8,643 nucleotides of DNA from Acidimicrobiia bacterium (GCA_019244985.1 JAFASB010000197.1:1-8643); one strand, 5' to 3'; positions 1 through 6,999 are shown, numbered from the stretch's first letter. Numbers and translations: made by a program. Notes: a model not told the origin generated them from the letters alone.

Positions 1-61
1 CCAGAACCCCAGAGAGCCCGGGTCGGTGCGGAGGATCCGCCCTCGCAGATCGCCAGGCTCG

Positions 62-265
62 TCAGTCATCGATGTCGTCGGGTTCCTTGAGGATGTTGAC
101 CGCCTTCTCGACCGCCCGCCGGGCACGCGTCAGTCGCTTCTCGTCGACGGGCAGCTCGGTTCCCCCCGCGTCGATGGACTCCCGCAGCCGGAGAATCGCC
201 AGGTCGGCGAGCTCCTCGGCGATGCCCTCGAGCCGGCCACGGATCTCGTCGAACTCACCCGCCAC
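62..265 (-). CDS. small conserved-type protein of unknown function at the end of the glcDEF operon
   Basis: This 67-residue protein is not one I can assign to a function. It is predicted to be mostly helical and highly charged: an N-terminal helix of about residues 4-30 (IRGRLEGIAEELADLAILRL), a short Gly/Pro-containing turn, and a second helix of about residues 42-60 rich in Arg, Lys and Glu, ending in an acidic tail (EPDDIDD). It has no Cys, signal peptide or membrane segment, so it is probably cytosolic. The start is GTG at 265, well supported by a GGAGG box at 272-276 with 6-base spacing. It overlaps the end of glcF by 11 bases and is therefore very probably co-translated with it. The helix-turn-helix-pin shape would suit a small dimer or a partner-binding protein, which is inference. 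Similar sequences seem familiar from actinobacteria, but I cannot verify that here. Confidence 0.75.
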   Translation of the reverse strand: MAGEFDEIRGRLEGIAEELADLAILRLRESIDAGGTELPVDEKRLTRARRAVEKAVNILKEPDDIDD

Positions 266-1412
266 GCAGCGCCTCCGCGATCAGCTCGAGGGGATGGCGA
301 ACGTCGAGCCCGGCTGCCTGCAGGTGCATGATGCAGCCCGGATTGGCACTGGCGACGACGGACGCACCGGTGCGCCGGACAGCCTCGACCTTGCGCTCGC
401 GCAGGTCACCGGCCATTTCCGGATGGGTGGCCGCATAGGCGCCGCCGGCGCCGCAGCACAGGCCCTCGTCGTCGAGCTCGACGAGGTCGGCGTAGGGCGC
501 CAGCACGGTGCGCACGTGCTGATGGGTGCGCTGCACGTGGCGCAGGTGGCACGGATCCTGCACGGCGACCCGGTACGGGAGGCGCCGGACGGACTTCGGC
601 AAGCGGTCGACACGCTGGGCCAGCCACTCGTGGACGTCGAAGACCCGCGCCGCGAACGCTCGCGCTTCGTCAGTGTCCAGGAGACGCCCGTAGTCCTTGA
701 GAGCTGCGCCGCACCCCGCGGAGTCGACGAGGATCGGGGCATCGCCGGGCATCGAAGCCAGCACCCGACGGGCCAGCCTCCGAGCGCCGTCGGCGAGACC
801 GGCGTGGACATGGAGCGCGCCGCAGCAGTCGGCACCCTTTCCGGGCAGGGCCACACCGATATCCCCTCGACCGAGGACGTCGATGACCGCCTGGTGCACA
901 GGGCGCTGCCATGCGTCCATCACGCAGCCGGTGAACAGCCACACGTCGGCGCCCGTTGCACGAAGTGGCTGCCGCTGCAACGGCACCCGGCCCAACCCCA
1001 GACGGCGAGGCACGAGTCCAACGCGCTGCGCGGCGGCGAGCACGGTCGAGCCCGCGAGCAGCAGGCGATGATGCCCGAGCGTTGCATACGCCAATCGCCA
1101 TCGCCGTGGCTGGTAGTTCGTCTCGTCGACGAGCGTCTCGCGCGCACCCTCCATGAGGCGGCCGAACGGCACCGACGACGGACACACGGCTTCGCAGGCC
1201 CGGCACTGCACACACAGATCCATGAACGTCGTGAAGTCGCCGTCGAGCGGGCGGTGCTCCCACTCCACGGCCCGCATGGCCGCGATCCGGCCGCGTGGCG
1301 ACGCCGACTCCTCGCCCGTCACGCGGTACGTCGGGCAGTGCGGCAGGCACAAGCCGCACGCCACACACGACGCCAGCTCCCGGTCGTCGACGTGCAGATG
1401 GACCTCGCTCAC
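255..1412 (-). CDS. glcF: glycolate oxidase iron-sulfur subunit GlcF-like
   Basis: This is the iron-sulfur subunit expected to carry electrons from the GlcD/GlcE flavins to the membrane quinone pool during oxidation of glycolate or a similar 2-hydroxy acid. The 385 residues (E. coli GlcF is slightly longer) show two 4Fe-4S ferredoxin motifs, C16-x2-C19-x2-C22-x3-C26-P and C67-x2-C70-x2-C73-x3-C77-P. Two CCG (heterodisulfide-reductase-type) domains follow. The first has C163, C196-C197-G and C234. The second has C288 in DPCHLRH, C319-C320-G and C360 in NPGC. All expected cysteines are present. The start is GTG at 1412, which shares a GTGA with the stop of glcE (4-base overlap), indicating translational coupling. 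The open frame runs far upstream of this point, but that part is antisense-like shadow inside glcE. Related lactate-oxidising LutA/LldE-type proteins share the CCG domains, but the two N-terminal ferredoxin motifs and the neighbours favour GlcF. Confidence 0.9.
   Translation of the reverse strand: MSEVHLHVDDRELASCVACGLCLPHCPTYRVTGEESASPRGRIAAMRAVEWEHRPLDGDFTTFMDLCVQCRACEAVCPSSVPFGRLMEGARETLVDETNYQPRRWRLAYATLGHHRLLLAGSTVLAAAQRVGLVPRRLGLGRVPLQRQPLRATGADVWLFTGCVMDAWQRPVHQAVIDVLGRGDIGVALPGKGADCCGALHVHAGLADGARRLARRVLASMPGDAPILVDSAGCGAALKDYGRLLDTDEARAFAARVFDVHEWLAQRVDRLPKSVRRLPYRVAVQDPCHLRHVQRTHQHVRTVLAPYADLVELDDEGLCCGAGGAYAATHPEMAGDLRERKVEAVRRTGASVVASANPGCIMHLQAAGLDVRHPLELIAEALRGG
272..276 (-). 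promoter_or_regulatory. ribosome binding site for the 67-residue protein
   Basis: The minus strand reads GGAGG here, followed by 6 bases and the GTG at 265. It lies inside the end of glcF. It fixes the start of the small protein and is the best reason to believe the gene is real. Confidence 0.7.
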
Positions 1413-2287
1413 GCGGCCACCGTGCGGCCGGGATTGAGCCGTCCGTTCGGGTCGAACGCCTGCTTCACCCGGCGATTGAGAGCGGCGACGTCCGACGGCA
1501 GGTCTCGCTTGGGCGCCGGTCCGGCGGTGTGCACCACGCCGACACCGATCTCGGCGACGAAGTCTCCCGTGAGTGATCGCAGCTCTGACGGCCGCATGGA
1601 AACTCGCCCGCCGGTCGGCATCGCTGGCGGACCCGCGGCCTCGGCAAGCCCGGCGATGGCGCCCTGCGCCTCGACGTCGGCCGGGTGGCCCTCGAGGAGC
1701 AGCCATGTCGTGGCGCCGTCCCACAGGATTGCCGAGGGCTGGTGGAGGCGTTGGACGAGGTCGAAGGGCTCTGCCGCTCCCGAGAACCATCGGGACTCGG
1801 CGGGCCGCGGGCGGCAGCGGAGGACGACCTCGCCCAGGAAGCCGAGCGTGCCGAGTGAGCCGACGAGCAGCCGGCACAGGTCGAAGCCGCTCACGTTCTT
1901 TACGGTCGGCCCGCCCCCCTTGATCACCCGCCCGTCGCCCGACACATAACGCGCCTCGAGCAGGACGTCGCGCATCGGGCCCTGCCGCAGCCGACGGATG
2001 CCGCTCCATCCGACCGCCAGCACGCCGCCCACGGTTGCGCCGTCGTCGCCCGCCAGGGCGACGCACTGCCCGTGCTCGCCGAGCGCGGCGTCGAGCTCGG
2101 CGACGGTCGTTCCGGCGCCGCACCGCACGGTCATCTCAGCGGGCTCGAACTCGACGATGCCAGCAGGCGCCCGCACCTCGCGAGTACCCGAGGCCACCGA
2201 GCCCCCGACGTCCCACTGCGTCCGCCCACCGACGACGGTGACCGGCCCCTGATTACCGACCTCCTCCGCGAACGCCTTCAGATCCAC
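1409..2287 (-). CDS. glcE: glycolate oxidase FAD-binding subunit GlcE-like
   Basis: This is the second flavin-binding subunit of the glycolate oxidase complex, a partial relative of GlcD that has the FAD-binding (PCMH-type) fold but lacks the full catalytic cap. In 292 residues I see VTVVGGRTQWDVGG near residues 16-29 where the FAD pyrophosphate loop lies, IVEFEPAEMTVRCGAGT (44-60), ATVGGVLAVGWSGIRR (84-99), and the family's KNVSGFDLCRLLVGSLGTLG at 130-149. The C-terminus has the typical FDPNGRLNPGR (278-288). It is shorter than E. coli GlcE (about 350 residues), mainly in the cap region, but all recognisable blocks are present. The start is GTG at 2287 with a GGAGGG box at 2291-2296. It overlaps the end of glcD by 10 bases and the start of glcF by 4. 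The frame extends upstream as a low-complexity shadow of glcD and was not included. Confidence 0.88.
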   Translation of the reverse strand: MDLKAFAEEVGNQGPVTVVGGRTQWDVGGSVASGTREVRAPAGIVEFEPAEMTVRCGAGTTVAELDAALGEHGQCVALAGDDGATVGGVLAVGWSGIRRLRQGPMRDVLLEARYVSGDGRVIKGGGPTVKNVSGFDLCRLLVGSLGTLGFLGEVVLRCRPRPAESRWFSGAAEPFDLVQRLHQPSAILWDGATTWLLLEGHPADVEAQGAIAGLAEAAGPPAMPTGGRVSMRPSELRSLTGDFVAEIGVGVVHTAGPAPKRDLPSDVAALNRRVKQAFDPNGRLNPGRTVAA

Positions 2288-3699
2288 GCGCCCTCCGGGA
2301 CTCGCTGGAGGTCGCCGCACCGCGAGCCGGCGGGGAGGACCTTCTGGGGGTTGGCAACGCCGTCGGGGTCGAACGACTCGCGCAGCCGGGCCTGGGCATC
2401 GAGGTCGTCGGCCGAGAAGATCAACGGCATGTAGTCGCGCTTCTCCAAGCCGATGCCGTGCTCGCCGGAGAGCACACCGCCGGCCGCGACACAGGCCTGA
2501 ATGATCTCCTCCCCCGCCGCCATCACCCGCTCGAGCACACCGTCGGCCCGGCGGTCGAAGACGATCAGCGGGTGGAGGTTCCCGTCGCCGGCGTGGAAGA
2601 CGTTCATCATCACCAGGTCGTAGCGCTTGGCGATGTCGTAGACGGCGGTCATCACGTCGACGAGGCGCGTGCGAGGGACGACGGCGTCGTGCAGGTAGTA
2701 GTTCGGCGCGATGCGGGCGATGGCACCAAAGGCCGACTTCCGGCCCTTCCACAGCAGCGCCCGCTCGGCTTCGTCGGCCGCGACCCGCACGGTGCGTGCT
2801 CCATGGGCGAGGCCGACGTCCGAGACGATCGAAGCGGCGGCGTCGACGCCACCCGGCAGCCCGTCGACCTCAACCAGCAGCACGGCTGCGGCATCGCGCG
2901 GGAACCCGGCGTGCACGAAGTCCTCCACGGCCCGGGTGATCTCGGCGTCCATCATCTCGAGGGCCGCGGGTACGAGGCCGGCGGCAATGATCCCCGACAC
3001 CGCGGCGGCGGCCGACTCCACCGACGTGAAGTCGAGGAGGAGGGTGCGCACTGCGGGTGGAAGCGGCGTCAGACGCACGGCGATGCGAGTGGCGATCCCC
3101 ATCGTGCCTTCGCTGCCGACGAAGGCGCCCCGCAGGTCGTAGCCCGCGGGCTCGGGGTCGAGGCCGCCCAGCATCACGAGCGAGCCGTCAGGCAGGCACA
3201 CCTCGACGGCCAGCACGTGGGCGCTCGTCACGCCGTACAGCAGGCAGTGCGGACCGCCCGAGTTCGTCGCCACATTGCCGCCGATCGAACACGACTGCTG
3301 GGACGACGGGTCGGGCGCGTAGTGGAGGCCGAGGTGGGCGACGGCGCGGCTGAGATCCAGATTGAGGACGCCCGGCTCGACCCACGCCACCCGCTCGTCA
3401 GCGTCGACCTCGAGAATGCGCGTCATCTTGGTGGTGACGATGACGACGGGGTCGTCGATCGGAACGGCGCCCCCGGCGAGACCCGTGCCGGACCCTCGCG
3501 GCACGAACGGACGCCCGTGGGTTCGGCAGACCCGGACACACGCCTGGACCTCGCCCGGGGTCAGTGGGAAGCACACGACTTCGGCCCGCCCGGCAACGAT
3601 CCCGGCGTCGCGCGCGTAGAGGTCCAGCTCGAGCGGCGATACCCGCACCCGCTCGGGCGCCAGCGCCTGTTGAAGATCGGCGACGAGCGCCCCATCCAT
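2278..3699 (-). CDS. glcD: FAD-linked oxidase, glycolate oxidase subunit GlcD-like
   Basis: This is the catalytic flavoprotein that oxidises glycolate (or D-lactate or another 2-hydroxy acid) to the 2-oxo acid, giving electrons to GlcE and GlcF. The 473 residues match the usual size (E. coli GlcD is 499). The N-terminal FAD-binding domain has PFVPRGSGTGLAGGAVP (64-80), SCSIGGNVATNSGGPHCLLYG (136-156) and FVGSEGTMGIATR (193-205). The C-terminal FAD-oxidase domain has NYYLHDAVVPR (333-343), the HAGDGNLHP metal/active-site motif (369-377) and SGEHGIGLEKRDYM (411-424), and ends near FDPDGVANPQKVLP. The chosen start is ATG at 3699. An in-frame ATG at 3726 would add nine residues, but would leave only 3 bases to the divergent M20 gene. 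Neither has a good Shine-Dalgarno box. The substrate is inferred from the glcDEF order; the subunit alone could equally be read as a D-lactate dehydrogenase. Confidence 0.9.
   Translation of the reverse strand: MDGALVADLQQALAPERVRVSPLELDLYARDAGIVAGRAEVVCFPLTPGEVQACVRVCRTHGRPFVPRGSGTGLAGGAVPIDDPVVIVTTKMTRILEVDADERVAWVEPGVLNLDLSRAVAHLGLHYAPDPSSQQSCSIGGNVATNSGGPHCLLYGVTSAHVLAVEVCLPDGSLVMLGGLDPEPAGYDLRGAFVGSEGTMGIATRIAVRLTPLPPAVRTLLLDFTSVESAAAAVSGIIAAGLVPAALEMMDAEITRAVEDFVHAGFPRDAAAVLLVEVDGLPGGVDAAASIVSDVGLAHGARTVRVAADEAERALLWKGRKSAFGAIARIAPNYYLHDAVVPRTRLVDVMTAVYDIAKRYDLVMMNVFHAGDGNLHPLIVFDRRADGVLERVMAAGEEIIQACVAAGGVLSGEHGIGLEKRDYMPLIFSADDLDAQARLRESFDPDGVANPQKVLPAGSRCGDLQRVPEGAWI
2291..2296 (-). 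promoter_or_regulatory. ribosome binding site for glcE
   Basis: The minus strand reads GGAGGG, then 3 bases and the GTG at 2287. It lies inside the last codons of glcD. The spacing is short, but no other start in this frame lies close to the beginning of the FAD-binding fold. Confidence 0.6.
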
Positions 3700-3707
3700 C
3701 GACCGCC

Positions 3708-3731
3708 AACGTAATCCCGCAGCCATACCAT
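3708..3731. promoter_or_regulatory. possible divergent -10 boxes for leaderless glcD and M20 transcripts
   Basis: The gap between the two divergent genes is only 30 bases, so both promoters must reach into coding sequence. On the minus strand a TACGTT box (3713-3708, fitting TAnnnT) sits 8 bases before the glcD ATG at 3699. On the plus strand TACCAT (3726-3731) sits 7 bases before a GTG at 3739, which is in frame with the M20 gene. Neither gene has a clear Shine-Dalgarno sequence, and leaderless mRNAs are common in actinobacteria. TAnnnT is a loose motif and could occur by chance. Confidence 0.3.
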
Positions 3732-5121
3732 GCAGCGCGTGGGGGACGTCGACCTCAACCTGAGCGAGTACGTCGAGACCGAACGCGAGCGCATCGTCGC
3801 GTCGCTGTTCGAGTGGTTGCGGATCCCCTCGATTTCCGCCCACCCCGACCGGGCCGACGACGTCCACCGTTCCGCCGAGTTCACGGCCCAGCTCATGCGC
3901 GACGCCGGCCTCGAGCACGTCGAGATCCTGGAAACCCCCGGCGCACCGTCCGTCTACGGCGACTGGCTCCACGCCGGCTCCGACGCCCCCACGGCACTCG
4001 TCTACGGCCACCACGACGTCCAGCCCGTCGACCCCCTGGACCAGTGGACCTCGCCGCCGTTCGAACCGGTCATAGTCGACGGTGAGTGCCGAGCTCGTGG
4101 CGCGATCGACGACAAGGGGCAGGTGCTCTACGAGATCGAGGCCGTGCGCGGCCTGCTCCAGCGCGACAACAAGCTCCCCGTCAACCTGAAGTTCCTCGTG
4201 GAAGGCGAAGAGGAGGTCGGGTCGCCGCACTTCGAGGACCTGCTCTGGCGCGAGGCGGAACGGCTGGCGTGCGATGTCGTGGTGGTGTCCGACACGGGGA
4301 TGTGGTCCAGGACGGTGCCGTCGATCTGCGTTGGCATGCGCGGGCTGGTGGCGTTCGACGTCACCGTCCGCACCGGCGCCATTGATCTCCACTCGGGCTC
4401 GTTCGGCGGTGCTGCGCCGAACCCGGCCCACCTGATCGGCAGGCTCGTCGCCGACCTCCACGACGCCGAAGGCCGCGTCACGCTGCCCGGGTTCTACGAC
4501 GACGTTCGGCCGCTCACCGACGCCGAGCAGGCCTCCCTCGACCTGCTGCCGTTCGACGAAGCGAAGTGGAAGCGCAGCGCCTGCGTGCAGCGCATCGAGG
4601 GGGAACAGGGCCGCAGCGTCCTCGAACGCACGTGGACGCGACCCACGTGCGACGTCGTCGGCATCAACGTGGGCTACACAGGCGACGGGATCAAGACGAT
4701 CGTCCCCGCCGAGGGGAATGTGAAGATCACGTTCCGTCTGGTGGCCGATCAACATCCGGCCAAGGTCACCGAGGCGTTCGAGGCCTGGTTGGCGGCGCGC
4801 ATCCCCGACGGTGTCGACGTCACCGTTCGGCCTGAGGGTCCCGGCGTCGCCCCGGCCCTCACGCCCGTCGACCACCCTGCCGTCCAAGCCCTGCGTCGGG
4901 CAATCGCGCGCGTGTGGGACAAGGACCCGCTGTTCACGCGCGAGGGTGGGAGCGGGCCCGAGGAGGCCCTCGGGCGCGTCTTCGCCGCCCCCGTCTTGTT
5001 TCTCGGCGTCGGGCTGCCCGGCGATCGCTTTCACGCACCCAACGAACGGATGGTGATGGACCAGTTCTGGAAGGGACTTCTCGCCGCCGGCGAGCTCTGG
5101 ACGGAGCTGGCCCGTGGCTGA
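3730..5121 (+). CDS. M20-family zinc dipeptidase (carnosinase/CNDP2-like)
   Basis: This is a cytosolic metallopeptidase of the M20 family, dipeptidase branch, expected to cleave dipeptides or N-acyl/peptide-like amino acid derivatives with two zinc (or other divalent) ions. In 463 residues the ligand set is complete: H94 in YGHHDVQP with D96, bridging D127 in RGAIDDKG, catalytic E161 and ligand E162 in EGEEEVGS, D188 in VSDTGMW, and H435 in FHAPNER. H221 in DLHSGSFGG is the residue that in dimeric relatives reaches into the partner's active site. The lid/dimerisation domain spans roughly residues 200-380. One variation is Ile126, where most relatives have Ser, Thr or Ala. The start could be ATG 3730 or GTG 3739; neither has a Shine-Dalgarno box and both keep the family's N-terminus intact. 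The next gene overlaps the end by 8 bases. The exact substrate cannot be read from the sequence. Confidence 0.9.
   Translation: MQRVGDVDLNLSEYVETERERIVASLFEWLRIPSISAHPDRADDVHRSAEFTAQLMRDAGLEHVEILETPGAPSVYGDWLHAGSDAPTALVYGHHDVQPVDPLDQWTSPPFEPVIVDGECRARGAIDDKGQVLYEIEAVRGLLQRDNKLPVNLKFLVEGEEEVGSPHFEDLLWREAERLACDVVVVSDTGMWSRTVPSICVGMRGLVAFDVTVRTGAIDLHSGSFGGAAPNPAHLIGRLVADLHDAEGRVTLPGFYDDVRPLTDAEQASLDLLPFDEAKWKRSACVQRIEGEQGRSVLERTWTRPTCDVVGINVGYTGDGIKTIVPAEGNVKITFRLVADQHPAKVTEAFEAWLAARIPDGVDVTVRPEGPGVAPALTPVDHPAVQALRRAIARVWDKDPLFTREGGSGPEEALGRVFAAPVLFLGVGLPGDRFHAPNERMVMDQFWKGLLAAGELWTELARG
5103..5106 (+). promoter_or_regulatory. ribosome binding site for the cysteine-cluster protein
   Basis: GGAG lies 7 bases before the GTG at 5114, inside the end of the M20 gene. 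It supports the GTG start and the 8-base overlap of the two genes. Confidence 0.5.
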
Positions 5122-5890
5122 CCTACAGGTGAAGGACGGGGCAACCCACGAATGGGTGAGCTTCGAGGATCCCGGCGAGGAACGCACGTGGGTCTTCGAC
5201 GTGACGTTCATGCTCAGCCACTGGGGGTGCATCTTCGGCCGCGGCTGTCAGGGCGTGCTGACAGAGCCTGCGCCCGAGCTCGTGCACGGCTGCTGCAGCT
5301 ACGGCGCCCACTTCGTCGATGCCTCCGACCGGCGCCGGGTCGAGCGCGTGGCCAAGACCCTCCGCGACGACCAGTGGCAGTTCAAGAAGAAGGGCCAGCA
5401 GCGCGGCGTCGTCAAGGTCAAGAAGAACGGGGAGATGGTGACCCGCCTCGTCGACGGGGCGTGCATCTTCCTCAACCGTCCGGGGTTCGAGGGAGGCGCC
5501 GGCTGCGCTCTGCACCGGGCCGCCCTCGACCGTGGGGTCCCCCACCTCGAGCTCAAGCCGGACGTCTGCTGGCAGCTCCCGCTCCGGCGAGACGAGCAGT
5601 CCGACGGCGGCGGCCACGTCACCTCCACGATCCGTGAGTGGGACCGCCGGCACTGGGGCGCAGGCGGCGAGGAGTTCGCGTGGTGGTGCACGGAAGCGCC
5701 CGAGGCCTTCACCGAAGGCGAGCCCGTGTACAAGACGCTGCGCGACGAGCTGATCGCCCTCACCAGCCCGGAGGCCTACGCGCTGCTCGCCGACTACCTC
5801 GAGAAGAGGGTTTCGACGAACGGTGCGAGCCGCCCGCTCCCGCACCCCGCGGAGCGACCGGTGAAGTTCGTCAAGAAGAAGCGCCTCTAG
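5114..5890 (+). CDS. cysteine-cluster protein of unknown function, DUF3109/YkgJ-like layout
   Basis: The function of this 258-residue protein is unknown. It has eight cysteines in a spaced pattern: C39 (WGC), C45 (GRGC), C60-C61 (HGCCSYG), C117 (GACIFLN), C131 (GAGCALH), C152 (DVCWQLPLRR) and C192 (WWC). The order paired Cys, then a GACxFL strand, then GCALH, then a KPxxCxxxP segment resembles the metal or iron-sulfur binding proteins of the YkgJ/DUF3109 type, recalled from memory rather than searched. A basic stretch QFKKKGQQRGVVKVKKNG lies at 89-106 and the C-terminus ends in KFVKKKRL, so nucleic-acid or acidic-partner contact is possible. There is no signal peptide or membrane segment. GTG 5114 is chosen for its GGAG box. 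The 8-base overlap with the M20 dipeptidase suggests a shared transcript and perhaps a shared pathway. Its stop is 7 bases from the stop of the opposing lipoprotein gene. Confidence 0.8.
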   Translation: MADLQVKDGATHEWVSFEDPGEERTWVFDVTFMLSHWGCIFGRGCQGVLTEPAPELVHGCCSYGAHFVDASDRRRVERVAKTLRDDQWQFKKKGQQRGVVKVKKNGEMVTRLVDGACIFLNRPGFEGGAGCALHRAALDRGVPHLELKPDVCWQLPLRRDEQSDGGGHVTSTIREWDRRHWGAGGEEFAWWCTEAPEAFTEGEPVYKTLRDELIALTSPEAYALLADYLEKRVSTNGASRPLPHPAERPVKFVKKKRL

Positions 5891-5897
5891 GAGACCG

Positions 5898-6971
5898 CTA
5901 ACGACGGAGCGGGAGCATCGCCGACCACATGTCCGATGTGGTCGTGTGGTAGTCGTACAGGCTCCCGCCGATCGATCCGGTCGCGGCCACGGCGCGCACC
6001 ATGCCCGCCACCTCCGAGACCGTCGCCGAGTCGGCGATGCCGCCGATCGGGTGCACCGGCGCCGAGGGGTTGTGCAGGTCGTTGCGCGTGCGCCGGACGT
6101 TGTCGAGGACGTAGTTGTAACCGTCGTGCCAGCCCGAGTTCGGGTCGCGGCCCGTCCAGTACGCCATCGGTAGCCAGACGTCGTAGTCGGGCGCGATCCC
6201 GGCCCACGGGAAGCCCGGCCAGTAGCTCGGGTTGATGACCTCCATGCCCGTCGGCGGGAACACGATCGCGCCGATGGCGCGCCCCGGCAGCGCGGCCCGG
6301 AGGCGGTTGCTGAGGTCCACGAGGCGGCGGCTGCGTTCGGCGGGGTCGGAGACGTCCCGGGACTCGATGTCGACGGCGATGCCCTCGGCGTTGACCTGGG
6401 AGATGGCGAGGAGGCGGCTGAGGTCGGCGTTGACGTCGGTCAACGTCGGCAGGTACCAGACGACGACCCGGATGCCGTGGGCGTGGGCCCGGGCGATGAT
6501 GGCGTTGAGTCGGTCAGGCTCGGCCACGCCGTTGGGCCCGTCGATTCGCGCCGCCTGGATGTACAGCGTCTGCACGCCGAGCGTTGCCATGCGGTCGGCA
6601 TCGGCGGTCCCGACCGTCGGGTGGCCGTTGGTCCACTGGTTGGTCCAGTCGAAGACGTCGGCCCAGGTGCCGAACCCGGTGTAGGCGCCGACCCCGCCCG
6701 GAAGGGGGCGGCGGGGCGCCGCCGGCGTGGCGACGACACGGGGCGCGGTCGTCGCTGCCGGCCGCGGTTTGGGTGCCGTCGACGGAGGTGGCGGGGGCGA
6801 GGTGGTCGTTGTGGGCGGGAGCGTCGTGCTGGTCGACGTGCTCGTGGTCGTCGGATCGGCCACGGCCGCCCGTTCGAGGGGCAGCCCGGAGTGGACGACC
6901 TGTCCGCACGCGGTCAGGCCGAGGGCGGCCAAAAGCAGCACGGCAACAAGCCACTGCGTCCGCCTCTGCAT
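5898..6971 (-). CDS. lipoprotein with Thr/Pro stalk and TIM-barrel glycosidase-like domain
   Basis: This 357-residue protein is probably exported and lipid-anchored on the outer face of the membrane. Residues 1-21 form a signal peptide (RR near the N-terminus, Leu/Ala-rich core) ending in a lipobox LTAC, with C22, the only cysteine, as the lipidation site. Residues 40-90 are a low-complexity Thr/Ser/Pro stalk, typical of a wall-spanning spacer. The rest (about 95-357) reads as a TIM barrel of the type found in putative glycoside hydrolases (DUF4015, GH25 or GH18-like, from memory): YIQAARIDG (137-145), AHAHGIRVVVWYLP (162-175), GIAVDIES with D201 and E203 at a strand end (197-204), DVWLPMAYW (264-272) and SLYDYHTT (337-344). 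A carbohydrate or cell-wall substrate is inferred, and catalysis is unproven. The ATG at 6971 follows a GGGGA box at 6976-6980. The gene starts 26 bases after the zinc-knuckle gene and is probably co-transcribed with it. Confidence 0.85.
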   Translation of the reverse strand: MQRRTQWLVAVLLLAALGLTACGQVVHSGLPLERAAVADPTTTSTSTSTTLPPTTTTSPPPPPSTAPKPRPAATTAPRVVATPAAPRRPLPGGVGAYTGFGTWADVFDWTNQWTNGHPTVGTADADRMATLGVQTLYIQAARIDGPNGVAEPDRLNAIIARAHAHGIRVVVWYLPTLTDVNADLSRLLAISQVNAEGIAVDIESRDVSDPAERSRRLVDLSNRLRAALPGRAIGAIVFPPTGMEVINPSYWPGFPWAGIAPDYDVWLPMAYWTGRDPNSGWHDGYNYVLDNVRRTRNDLHNPSAPVHPIGGIADSATVSEVAGMVRAVAATGSIGGSLYDYHTTTSDMWSAMLPLRR

Positions 6972-6984
6972 GATGTCCCCCCCG

Positions 6985-6999
6985 AGCGCTTGGTGCGCT
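6985..6999. repeat. short inverted repeat at the small-protein stop and before the lipoprotein start
   Basis: AGCGC, a five-base loop TTGGT, then GCGCT form a perfect 5-bp stem. The repeat overlaps the TAG of the 56-residue protein and lies just upstream of the lipoprotein's G-rich ribosome binding site. It is small and may be chance, but it could tune translation of the downstream gene. Confidence 0.3.

Noticed and set aside
1..90. Possible C-terminal end of a plus-strand gene (frame 1 stop at 88-90), or a weak hairpin GCGGA-GGA-TCCGC at 28-40
   Set aside because: Only 29 codons are visible, without a motif, and they would overlap the well-supported small minus-strand gene. The hairpin has only 5 pairs. 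Nothing in the first 61 bases can be supported.
72..1949. 625-residue plus-strand open frame opposite glcF and glcE
   Set aside because: It is low-complexity, Arg/Ser/Pro-rich translation with no domain, opposite genes with complete motifs. Long antisense frames are normal at this GC content.
1413..2123. Upstream extension of the glcF frame to 622 residues
   Set aside because: The added sequence is an Arg-rich shadow of glcE. The ferredoxin domain begins right after the coupled GTG at 1412.
2458..3714. 418-residue plus-strand open frame opposite glcD
   Set aside because: It is rich in His, Arg, Asp and Gly without any known motif, lying on the exact antisense of a well-conserved flavoprotein.
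3700..5232. Upstream extension of the glcD frame, giving a 984-residue protein
   Set aside because: The extra part lies antisense to the M20 gene and has no domain; the GlcD fold starts at the ATG at 3699.
5123..5845. 240-residue minus-strand frame opposite the cysteine-cluster protein
   Set aside because: It has no motif and a Val/Leu/Glu-rich shadow composition; the plus strand carries the organised cysteine pattern and a ribosome binding site.
6781..6855. Apparent G/T-rich repeat tract
   Set aside because: It is simply the coding sequence of the Thr/Pro-rich stalk of the lipoprotein, without regular repeat units.
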